From the NCBI GenBank assembly GCA_003993805.1, contig RSEF01000031.1, forward strand, positions 50,448,936 to 50,512,935: 64,000 bases of DNA. Reading direction: 5' to 3'. The position numbers and the translations under genes were made by a program. Origin of the DNA: Himantopus leucocephalus (taxonomy: Eukaryota > Chordata > Aves > Charadriiformes > Recurvirostridae). The notes below the pieces were generated by a model. The model made no database searches, was not told the DNA's origin, and worked only from the letters and a program-made list of their open reading frames with translations. Shown one piece after another: positions 23,603 through 34,145 of the stretch (the first letter of the stretch is position 1; the number at the start of each line of letters is the position of its first letter).

Positions 23603-26137
23603 CGTGAGTTACACCTACTTCGGCTCCCTGCCATAGGTGGAGGTAGTCCTAAAAGAGAAAGCAAGTGAAGGGAATTTAATTTACATGATCTTCCCATTCA
23701 CTCTCCATTTACAGCTGCTCTTTTAGTCAAGAGGAGACATCTCCAGCTTTGCAGAAGAGGAAGGTATGGTGTAGTCTGGACAGGCATTTTTTCATGTCAT
23801 TTGTAAGGTAAGTCACTTGCAAACATAAAGACTTTCTTTGACACATTGAGAATTGTACCTAGAACATTTTCAGAGGCTTTTTCCAAAGGTATCCGTGATT
23901 CTGAGGGCTTCTGTCCTCTTGCTTATCCAGTCAGTGCGCCAGCTGCTCCAACTGGCTTCAAGCGGAAATAGGGATCCAGATTTTCTGAAAGTCAGGAGCA
24001 AAGGATTTCTACTCCAGCAGCCAAAACAACACAGCCAGCCAAACTAAGAGATTGCAAGAAGGACATGGTCTAAACATGCCAGCTGCAAAGTGTGGAGACT
24101 ACCACGTAATACCTGCTTTAAATTAGATAACGAATTACCTAATACAGAGTGAAATGAGAAAGTGGAATTAAAAAAAAAAAACAACCAACCAAACCACAAT
24201 TAAAAACCTGTTGGTTGCCCCCGGCATGATTTAATTTTGTTTCTGCTCCCTTGGTTATTCACTGAGACACTTACTAACACCTCATGGAAAACTTTACCAG
24301 TCTTTCCATGTTGAAGCATTTAGAGGAAATATGTTATATCATGTTGTTTTGTGATCTGTTTCCTCTTTCCCCACCTTCTCCCACTGCAGAGATTTGCCTG
24401 AAAGTCAGAAACTGGATTTCTGCCTGCCAAAAACAGGCCTAGCACTATAGTGACTTTATTAATTGACTTCAGTGAGGGTGAGACCTCATACCTGTCCTGA
24501 ACTGTTACTTTCCCTTGCATGTCAATGCTTGTAAAACATCTTTGACTAATATGCTTCAAACTGATGACCTTGTTTCCAGGTTGATGAGACCTGTTTCTTC
24601 GCTGAGAGCTTCTTCCATGATACCTTGAAGCAGATGTCCTGCCAGCGCCCCTATGTACACTGTGATGTGCTGTATCTCCAAGGAACCTGCATCTCTGTAC
24701 TCACTTGATCCTTTGTCGCTGCATTGAAAGAAATATTAGATGTTCTTTGTACTACAAATTTGTCTAGGGAACAAGCTTGAGACCTGACTCTCTGTCCCCC
24801 AGATGCTGGTTTACTTCCTTGCTCTGTTTTGGGATGCCCCAACTGACTCCAGTGCAGGCATGAGGTTATGATCCCTCTGCTTTATGGGGCCTCATAACAC
24901 CATTCCAGAAAGTCTTATAACACCCCAAAGAACCTCCACGTGCCTTTACATCAAAAACTATGTTACGCACACCCTTATATTTTGCTAGAGAAACACCACC
25001 CCAGAGGGCTGTAACCTGTCTCACATTATTGCAGACTGTTTGAACAGACAGAAGAGTAATCATAAAAGTTATGTCAAGTGACAATAAAAGTGGTTGGGGT
25101 CCAGAGAAGACCAAGTCTTGTGTAGTATGAGTATAGTCAGGTTTGCTGTAGAGGGAGGCGGCCCTAAAGCATGTGGATGTGAATTCACCTGTGGTACTTG
25201 TCCAGTCTTTTATTCAGGGGTATTGCTGTAGCCCTTGTATCTATAGAATTGACCAGATGTATGCTTCCCAAAGAGGGGTAATAGGCATTATTAATAATGC
25301 AAGTGCAGTGCTTGGAGGTCCATTTAGGTTCGAACCAGTGAACCTAGCCTAACCATCCTTAACTGTTACGAACATCTGGTCACACAGAAATACTATAGAG
25401 TAGAAAATAAATAATGAGCCAGTGTTTCTGCCATTTCCCATCTCAAATCCCAGTGTGACCACAAGCTTTCCTTCTAGGGAAAATCTATCCAGTGTGCACT
25501 GCAATAACGCAATGCAAGATATCCAGCATTCATTGTTAAGAGCTGTTGGTTTTGCTTGTAATCAAGTCTGGAATTCAGCCTTCCTGTGAGTGTTTTATTA
25601 TCCTGTCTGGTGATAAATATCCTTGTGTGCGTGGTGTGAGCTCTGAGGAAGCCATTTGCTGGGGGAAGGATGGTCCTGTGGGAAAATTATTGGAGTATTA
25701 ATTTGGACAATGGTGTTCTGGCTTTACTGAAGCTTTTTTTATATAATCACAGACAAATCATTTGATATTCCTCTTTTGTTCAGATTCTGCACTCTCTGCT
25801 CACCCAGTGAAAGCCCAGCAGTCCTGTCTCAATTGCATGTAAGTGGAGCAGGTGCAGGTCCTTACTGCCAGATATACAGGACTTGTTCTAGTATCTACAT
25901 AGTTTTCAGTTCTGCTGTGAGGCAGTTACATAGGAAGCCATGTATGTATGTCTCCTTAGAAGTAGTATAATACATATCAAAAATCAAAACAGCAGCAATT
26001 CTTTGTGTCAGACAGCCACCACACAGCTCTGTCAAGAAATGGTCATCCCTCTGTGGAAAAGAAAGTGGTGTGAACACTGGCAAAGCAATGCGCTATTCAT
26101 ACAACCTGAAGAACAAGAAATAATTTTCTGTTCTTCT
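23603..26137. other. Unique non-coding sequence with one possible palindromic-repeat arm
   Basis: A poly-A run sits at 24170-24181. ATTGACTTCAGTGAGGGTGAGACC at about 24462-24485 resembles a single arm of the palindromic family. A small hairpin, TAGGTTC with GAACCTA, lies at about 25325-25346. Overlapping frames near 25776-26083 have no recognisable product. Confidence 0.45.
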
Positions 26138-26192
26138 TATAATCAAGCCACAAAGAAGAGAAGTGACTTGCCCATGGCTTGTGTTTCTGCTT
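26138..26192 (-). repeat. Possible MIR-like fragment, minus strand
   Basis: CACAAAGAAGAGAAGTGACTTGCCCATGGCTTGTG matches the reversed MIR phrase 'gcacagagaggttaagtgacttgcccaaggtcaca' over about 35 bases only. Without a second anchoring phrase this could be chance. Confidence 0.3.
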
Positions 26193-29182
26193 ACAGGGTT
26201 GCAGCTTAACACCCCTTGGTGACTGGCTGGAGCAGTACAGCTCCTGAGCTGATACATCCAGCACACTGAGAAGCACTAGTAGAAGTGCAAGCTCCCAAAA
26301 AGCAGTCACCATTCCAGCACCTGCCAGGTTGGCAGAGCCTTCCCCTGTGCAAGAGGTACTTGTTAAGTACCGCAAATAAGAAGGGTTTATTGCTCCTAAT
26401 ATGCAAGTCATTGACTTGTTGGACTTTATTCCTGGGGAGAATAGCATCTTGATGGGTGTGACAGGTGAAAATGCATCAAGTGTATCTCTGAACATGAAAT
26501 GCAAACTGAGCCCTTTCTCATTTGCATGCCTGTGGCATAGAGCTGCTCAGTGTATTTCTGGAGCAAAAGCCACAGCTCAGCCACAGAAATGTTTTCCCAT
26601 TGCTGCCTATTTGGCTTTTCAAGCATTACGCAACCCAGGGTGCCTAAACGAACAGGAGGCTGAGCAATATAAGACTGAAATATGCCTCCAAGTCCTCAGG
26701 TCTGTCAGGGAGGCTTTTGTGCCTGTCCTGAAACAGGTGTAATGGAAACTCTGGAGTTGTTCTGAGTGTCCTTGGAGGTTTTCATGTGTAAGAAGCAAAG
26801 GTTAGTTACATGGAGGGGCTTAGTCTTGCTAAATAGTCTCTCTTCATCTAAACTTAGCAATGAAATCACCAGATTGAATGTCTAAAGAATGGTACAGATG
26901 AGAACAGGGCCACCTAGACCATTTCAGGCTTCCTAGTCTAACATCTGGAAACATCAGAGACCATGAGGGCACAGAGTTTAGGGGCTCACAAATAACACCA
27001 AACAAGTTTGGCCATTACTGCTTCAGTACCCAGCCTTTTCAGTCACATGGCATTGACCGATGTGGTCTTTACAGCTTAATTAGACTGATCCTCAGACAAC
27101 TTAGGATCTCTACCCATTGTCCATGGGCCTATGTGGAGACATCCTTCAAAAATAAGACATCCACCTGCGAGCCAAAATTTTTGAAGTCAGTGGGACTTCA
27201 CAACCAAAGCTCAAGTTGTTAATGGTGGTTAGTGTCTGTTGCACTTTGTGTTTTGAGGTCTGTGTCACTTAGACTATTTCCATTGTCAGAAACACGGAAG
27301 CCTTTGCCATCTTCTTTCAGTGATAATTCTGGTCTTATACAATTTAATATGCAATAAGGCAAAAAAAATGAAAACTTATGCAACTACATAGTAGCTCACA
27401 CTCCCTGTTCATCTCATCCCTAGGTTTCAGGAGGGCATTTTATGTACAATTTTGAATTCACAAACAAGATAAGTAGGTGTCTATTGGGCCTGGACGCTTA
27501 GTTACAACGATAAAATTGTAACAGTAACATCAAGTCAGTACCCAGTTTCCCTTTGCCTCTTCTGAACCCAGGCACTTCCGAACCAAAGGCCCCAAAAGAA
27601 AAACACAGGTCAAAAATAGAGCTGAATCAAGTGCAGGCAGCTGCAAGAGTGAACCCCGCTGACTGTCATAGCTCAAAGCCAGAAATGACTTGGTAGATTA
27701 TCTGTAACTAGGTAAAGCTTGTAATTTGTGTGTTGCTGTAGTCAGCTCAGTGGGATTTTGGGACAAACAGCTGCTCTATGCTACATATAGCTTGGAATTT
27801 TGTGGCTTTTACAGAACTTGCCATTCAGTGGTGGAAAGGGAGCTGTAAAAGAGAAGGAAGGACTTGGACTCCGAACTTGGGGTCCGTGGGCAAGCTCCTC
27901 TGTGGGATAAATGAGTATCTGATCTGCTGTCCTTTTAGCCTGGATTTGTGAGAAGAAGGAGTTATGTGGCTCTTTTATTAAAGCAGGAGTGAGAACTTGC
28001 AGCGCTTTTCAGACTTGGTGACAAGCCTGCAGCTCAGTGGCTTTCTCCAGCTACAGTTGAATGTGACAAATATAAGAGAGACGTGAGACAAAGGAGAACT
28101 TCACAGCTAGAATAATAAACACTCAGGAAAAGGATAAATGCTTGTCCTTTTCCCCTTGTCACTCCGCGGCAGTTTGCAACCTATTTGAGAACTGATGAAG
28201 ACATTTTTAAAGATCAACTTTGAAAATAAGGGCAAGAATCTGGTAATGGTGTACTCTGACCATGTAGCCAAAAGTAGGGAGGATTACCGGAGAAGGAGGT
28301 AAATAGACACAAAATCTATGAGCAATATTCCTCGGTTGAAATACTCTGGCTTTTTGATAAGATGTTTCCAGTTTCAAAATTTCAGCTTCCAAAGCTGTAC
28401 ATTTCTACAGGTGAAAATATTCTGACCAGCTCTTGTGCTAAAGAATATGCTTGATTTTCTGCCCTTTCTATAAGGGATGGGGGGAGACTTTGTCAGCTTT
28501 AAATTCTAAATTGCTCTCTTTCCTTATTTTAGCCATATGCTTCCAGAAAAAGTCCATTGAGAATGGAGGTTTTGCCTGTGTGGAGGTAAATGCCAGAGGA
28601 AAATGCTAAAATTCACTCTTCTGCAACAGCTCTAACTACTCAATGAAATCATCTCTACAGCACTCTCCAGAAATATTACAAGCAACTTTGCCCAATTTTG
28701 GGTCCTGCAGATAGGTCTTTACAATAATTTGCCTAGCTTACAGTTTAACCTCTGGAAGAATAACTGGATACTCACAGATTTCTGGAGTCTAAAGCCAAAA
28801 AAAAATTACAGGAGGACAGCATGTGCATTTGACTTCCTCTAGTTCCATACTATTTTATTAATTTACTCTAAACCTGACAGCAGTAATTGGCATCAGAGTA
28901 AGTCATACACCCCAGAAAAGCATTCGGTCTTGATGTGCACTTTGAGCTGACATCAGGAGATGACTGACCCATTACTGCTCTGACGGGACTGCACCTACTG
29001 CATCAGTGGTGTTGCTTCATTCTTCCCTGATCTCATTCCCTGGTGCCTTGTGTTCTCGTTCAAAGGTCACATCTTCTCCCAGTGAAATAAGCATGCAAGG
29101 AGGGAAAACAGAAGTGTATTTCAATGGTTCAGGATCAAATCCTTGTTGTAGAAGGAAGGCAAGGATATCCTAGGTAGGTATG
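26193..29182. other. Unique non-coding sequence, no gene seen
   Basis: A 135-codon minus frame (26097-26504) and a 113-codon plus frame (26401-26742) overlap and look unrelated to any family I know. TTGAAGTCAGTGGGACTTCA near 27181-27200 looks like one arm of the palindromic family. No open frame above 60 codons lies between about 26750 and 28200. Confidence 0.5.
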
Positions 29183-29240
29183 GTGACACTATGAACAATA
29201 TTTATCCTGCTGTGACACTATGAAGAATATTTATCCTGCT
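29183..29240 (+). repeat. 29-bp tandem duplication, two copies
   Basis: The unit GTGACACTATGAACAATATT(...)CTGCT at 29183-29211 is repeated at once at 29212-29240 with a single C/G change at unit position 14. The near identity suggests a recent local duplication by slippage or end-joining. Confidence 0.9.
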
Positions 29241-31714
29241 GTTTGTATGTAAGTCCATAGTGCATAGTTTTTCTCAGACTGTTTGAGGCTTTGATTTTTC
29301 TCTTGCTACTAGGGAAAGTGTAGGTTGAAGGACACAGATGACATTTAATTTCAATATGCTCCATGATTCAATATGGTCCCCCAGGCAGTGGGACCCCTCT
29401 TTTTAAATCTGTGTGTGTGTGTGTGTTGCTGGGGGGAGAGACATATCCCATTGCACAGGTGTGACTCAGATATAGTGTCTGTTTCAGGTTTGTGTGCCTG
29501 TTGTTAATTTGTAAATAATAGCAATTATGATAAATAATGAAGAAGAATGGACTTGAGGGAAGAAAAAAATGGACCATTAAGAAAGTACGGGGTTTCAAAA
29601 GGCCTTGACAGGAAAAGAGGTCTAATGTCTTGGTACAAATCATCACGAATTGGACACCTTATGTCTTAGGATGGTCCCAACAAAAACGGTTCATTGATCA
29701 GTAAGGAGGGACTGCCGTCCTTGTTGATAAAGGTTTGAGGTTGTCTAAGCATGTCAAATGGAAAGGCTGAAAAAACCTTCTTTTGTGGTCAGTTACACTG
29801 TCTAGAGTGAGCAGGATTTTGACTTCCTGACCTTACAACTCTTCAGCAGTGAAAGCTGTAGCTAATCAAGGCATCCCTATCAGGCAGATAGAAAATCCAG
29901 ATTCTTTCCACAGTTTTTACTTTAGCAGTTCTAATAGACATCAATAGATAAAGATGAGGGGGAACTTGGCAATATTTTTTATCCAATCTATTATGCCGAC
30001 AGCTCTGCTGTATATAGTGTGCTACTTTTATAACCCATCAAGCAGCAGATATGGAACAATGTTTGCAAGCAGTACCAGCTGTCAAGCCTCTAAAGAATTC
30101 CCAAACACTTGAGTTCAGGTTTAAATGGGGAGACAGGGGAGGGAAGGGTGATGCTGTTACACACAAACTATCACTGCCCATGGGGTAGAGCACATAAAGA
30201 ATCTTTGGAAATGTACTAATCCTCCTTGAGAGACACGAACATAAAACCTAAAATGCATTCCATATGTTCCAGTGTCCTGTTGCTGCTCTAATTCCAGCTG
30301 AAAGCATAAAACTTAGCAACCTTTATATTGATGCTAAACACATTGCGTCATTCCTAACATTGATATGTTTTATGCTAATACAATTAAATTTGCTTCAACA
30401 TAATCCTGGTAAGATAAACACCATTGCTGTCATGATAAACATCACAGCTATGTATCTCTCAGCAGTAAAATGGAAGAAAGACGTGTTATCCAAACCAATA
30501 TGATGAGACTCTCTGTCTGCCATGCCCTGAGAATTTCTTCTCCATTGTTTTTGCTGATCAGCATGGTGCAGAGGTGAATGTTGTTGCTCTGCATGTGAAA
30601 GCTGTCACAGCTAATGTTGTGTGCCTTTGACAATGAATAGCAATAACAAACTAAAAAATCCCACTCAGACTCCTCGGCTAAAAAAAGCATTTTGTGGTGG
30701 AAGTATACCTTCAGATTACACTTATATCTTGTAAGCTACCTCTACAAACATAGACTGTTGCTATACAATAAAAAGTCTTTTCTCCCTAAGGCAGCTAGTG
30801 GTCCAGGTTTGGGTTTTTTTTTGTAAAGGACTAAAACTGATATCTGAGGGATGAAGTGAAGTTTGCAGTGACAACTGGCTGTTACTATCTTCTTCCAAAC
30901 ACTTCCGCACAATTTTTGCTAGGTAGCTAGTGCCCTTAGCAAACAAAACATTGGACTTAAGACTTTCTGATTCACACACTGAGGTAGCACCATCAGCAGA
31001 TGAGGAAAGGGATCTTGCACATTTTGGGCAAACCAAAGTAGCATCACAGAGGAACAGGTGAGAGCATGCAGGTAGGGAAAGGCTGGCTGAGAAGTAGCAG
31101 TGTCATAAGAACCTGCGCACTTGTGTGATACCTTCTGTTTCATGTCTAATGCTCATGCCCTTTCAAGGGCCTGGTGAGGTCATTTTTACAGTGGCTGGAT
31201 CAGAGCATTTCACTATGTATAACGGCAAGATCTAACCACCTTCACAAAAACCCAGATACAAAGGTACATTTCAGTATGTTGAACCTGTGTATTGAAAGGG
31301 GATAGAAAAGGATAAGTGAAGTGAAGGACCAACTCTGGCTTCAAATGTTTCCAAAAAACTACCAAACTTCCTATTGGCAGGGTAGGAGAGCAGGAATGCA
31401 GGAGAAAGCAATCTGGCAGCCAAAAAGAATGTCTAATAGCGGGCAATAAAAATATTTTTTCACTAAATTCTATTGACTACTTCATGACATTGAGGTCGTG
31501 CAGCAAGATGAAGAAACAAGATGGCTCCCCAGCAAACCAGAAGAGTGGTAAGAAATGTAATATTTCTCACTGAAATGTGGAAAATGTTCTGTGTGAAGGA
31601 GTTATGGGTAGAATTTACCCATAGCTGGGATCTGGACCAGAATCCACTTGCGTAACCATGGTCTAACACCCTGGAAAGGCACAAAACTGTGGTGTCCCCC
31701 ACAGACTATTTTTG
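29241..31714. other. Unique non-coding sequence, no gene seen
   Basis: Includes a (TG)8 tract at 29410-29426. Frames up to 92 codons occur (29368-29646 minus, 30761-31036 minus), none recognisable. The minus frame 29368-29646 includes the CA-repeat-derived histidine/threonine stretch, which confirms that it is not a gene. Confidence 0.5.
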
Positions 31715-31785
31715 CGTCCCTGGGCAAATGCTGCCAGCGCCTTCAGTTCCCCATCTATGATGTGGGGTACCACTACCCTTGAGAG
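31715..31785 (+). repeat. MIR-like SINE remnant, plus strand (core)
   Basis: CCCTGGGCAAATGCTGCC, GCGCCTTCAGTTCCCCATCT and ATGATGTGGGGTACCACTACC follow the MIR core order 'ccttgggcaagtcactta', 'tgcctcagttccccatct' and 'gtaaaatggggataataatacc'. About 70 bp survive and edges are approximate. Confidence 0.55.
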
Positions 31786-32150
31786 CAGGAAGTCTTGTCA
31801 CTAAGTATAAGTGAAGGAAAAGCAGGCAGGCAAGATTTCATCTGACACTCAAAACTAACTGTGTGAAATAGAGAAGGATTTATATTCTTGGTTAATAAGT
31901 AAATAGAGTTGGTGCATCATGCCTACAGCATAAACAGGTCCCCATACTTTGGGTTCCAACAACCTGTCAGGCTCTGCTGTTCCCTCGCACTGTATTCAAC
32001 GATGATTACTAAGAGTGCCACCCTGGGAAGATTTACATGTCCAGAGCAAGGAAAAAAACCAATAAATCTGTTTGCATAACTTGGCCCTGATGAAACTTTC
32101 AGTGTGGCTTTCCAGCTTCAGGTCATTTACTTTCTCTTTTTTTTTTTCAG
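31786..32150. other. Unique sequence ending in a polypyrimidine tract
   Basis: No gene or repeat is recognised. The last 30 bases (about 32121-32150) are TTACTTTCTCTTTTTTTTTT-type pyrimidines closing in CAG, a strong 3' splice-site look. Confidence 0.45.
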
Positions 32151-32278
32151 AAGACCTCACCTGGAGCATTTCAGGAGTTAAAAGTCCAAAGCAACAGCAT
32201 GTGAAAGGATGGATGGCTATAAACAAAGTCACAATGACCTCTTCCTCTGACTGGAAGGCTGCATTTCACACTTTTCAG
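32151..32278 (+). other. Hypothetical internal exon (splice-signal based), unproven
   Basis: A long pyrimidine tract and CAG end at 32150, and a CAG|GTATCT donor-like site starts at 32279. The 128 bp between them are open in one frame, with no stop from 32072 to 32503. The predicted peptide (beginning EDLTWSISGVKSP) matches nothing I know and has no domain. It could be an exon of an unseen gene, a non-coding RNA exon, or chance. A tandem duplication 67 bp downstream (unit 28 bp, not a multiple of 3) argues against coding beyond the donor. Confidence 0.15.
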
Positions 32279-32344
32279 GTATCTCTCCATCATTTATTGG
32301 GCTTTTTAAAGTGCCAGGACCCCATTCCTAGGGACAGCACAGGC
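32279..32344. other. Unique sequence between the exon candidate and the tandem duplication
   Basis: Short unique segment with no recognised signal beyond the donor-like site at its start. Confidence 0.4.
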
Positions 32345-32400
32345 GGCAGGAGAAGCATGGGACACCTGCACCGGCAGGAGAAGCATGGGACATCTGTACC
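32345..32400 (+). repeat. 28-bp tandem duplication, two copies
   Basis: GGCAGGAGAAGCATGGGACA starts both units (32345-32372 and 32373-32400). The units differ at two positions near their 3' ends. The period is not divisible by three, so the duplication would shift any reading frame. Confidence 0.9.
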
Positions 32401-33938
32401 ACATCGACGGTTCCTGAACAAAAACCCGCTTCACAAAGATGCAAGACAGACATGCAAGGTTTCAGGGAAGCTTTTGTTTTGGGAGGAGTTAGGTAAGATG
32501 TGAGACACCTCATCGAGGAAGATCTCTTCCTTCTTTATACATCTCTTCTATCTTTACACATACACTGGTTGGCCACATATAAATTAGCTCCAGAGGTTCA
32601 GTAAAACCTTCCAAATCAGTACTGAGATGGCAGGAGACAGGACAGGATCCCCTCGCTCACTCCAGGACAAGCTACTTCTCTTTTTGTCATAGGGTCTGTC
32701 TGTTCCCACCTGCAAAGTGGTGTTAATGTTATTGAACTTCTTTCTTATGTGATCAGAAAGCCACAAACTAAAAGCACCAAGAGGTCTTATTACAGTTCCT
32801 TACACAAATAATAAGCTCACTGTCACCACTGATGGGATTTTAGAGCCACAGGCTGTAGAAAATGTAGCATGCCAGCTCAGATGCATTTCAGCTCCTGTTC
32901 TGCAGCTCCTCTGCCAAACAGGAACACGCCTACAGTGTGTGACCGTGATCTATTGACTGCCAAGGTGGTAATATTCTTGGCCACCCAGCACGAAATTGCA
33001 TTGCATGAGCAAATACAGCATGAGACTTTCCTTTAGCGCCCCTCTCACCAAGTTGTTACCCAAATTGAATTAATTACGCGGGGTCTGGGTTATGGGAAAC
33101 TCCTGTGGAGTTGCTTTTTACCAAGTGGGATCCTGGAAAAGAGACATCTGCACAGAGAGGCTTTGCCCCAAGTGAATGGTTCCAGTGCAAGGAGACGCTG
33201 CCGGAGGGACAAACCTTATCTTAGGAACTGGGGCCCAGCGCTAACAAGCTGCAAATATGTCTTGTCAGCTCTTCCCTGAGCAAATCAGAGAGGAGGCTGG
33301 GAACAGGTCCAGGCACAGGCAGATAAAAAGGTGTGTTACAGCTTTGTCTCCTTGTATCCATTTTCCAAATCTAGTAATTAGTTTCTTAACTTTGTCTTGT
33401 AGCGGGCTAAAACTCGTTTTACTTTTCACCCAAATCTCGCCTGCTGTGCAGACTGATTTCAGGGTGATATGGCAACTTTGGAGGTGCTCTGCTCTCCAGG
33501 GAGTAGCAAGTCATGCACTTTAGGGCCGCTGACACCCAAGCCACGGGTAGAAGTCTCCCAGGAGCACGTGTGAGACAGGGCAGACATGGAGGGTGGTATG
33601 GAGCAGGGCACTGAGAGACAGCCTGGGGCATGGGGCTTGAGTCTCCCTAATCTCTCACCATCGTCTGTAAAAGCGCTCTTGAGGAACTGCCTGCTTGCCT
33701 CTCCTTTCACATGTGTGACTTTACAAAAGTTTTGGTGGTAAAAATCAACCTAGCTGTTGTTTATAATTTGCTACAGCCTCACGTAGTAATCCAGGTGCAA
33801 GTTTCTTTCTGTGGTCTATATGAAGAGCCTTGAGCAATTTTCTCAGATAGGCACATTGGCATAGCTACATGAATTGCACCATGCTATCACCTGACCAGCC
33901 TGTGCCCTTTTCAACACAGTGTTTTTTTGTGTTCCAGG
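32401..33938. other. Unique non-coding sequence with a possible regulatory stretch
   Basis: No gene seen. At about 33040-33260 the sequence contains GAATTAATTACGCGGGG, a homeodomain-like site beside rare CpGs, followed by GC-richer sequence. This differs from its surroundings and could be a conserved element. Overlapping frames at 33257-33710 on both strands are unrecognised. Confidence 0.4.
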
Positions 33939-34145
33939 TCATAGAATCATAGAATATCTCAAGTTGGAAAGGGCCCATAAAGATCATGGAGTCCAAATCC
34001 CTGATCATTGCACAACTACCTAAAATTAAACCATAGGATTAAGAGCATTGTCCAGATACTCCTTGAATTCTGACAGGCTTGGTGCCATGAACACTTCACT
34101 CGGGAGCCTGTTCCAGCGACCAACCACCCTCTTGGTGAAGAAAGG
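33939..34145 (-). mobile_element. CR1 LINE 3' end, 5'-truncated, minus strand
   Basis: Plus-strand reading begins TCATAGAATCATAGAAT, the reverse complement of the CR1 terminal tandem tail (ATTCTATG units, no poly-A). It continues with TTGGAAAGGGCCCATAAAGA, CAGGCTTGGTGCCATGAACA and GGGAGCCTGTTCCAGCGACC, ending with CCACCCTCTTGGTGAAGAA. These are standard phrases of the CR1 3' UTR found in thousands of bird copies. The element lacks both ORFs, as most CR1 insertions do because of abortive reverse transcription. The body is moderately diverged, so it is an old but clearly datable copy. No target duplication is evident, which is usual for CR1. Confidence 0.93.

Noticed and set aside
29183..29240. 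Short direct repeats considered as the start of a CRISPR array
   Set aside because: There are only two adjacent units with no spacers, and the context is eukaryotic.
29368..29646. Frame with a histidine/threonine repeat that could suggest a low-complexity protein
   Set aside because: The residues come from the (TG)8 microsatellite read on the minus strand.
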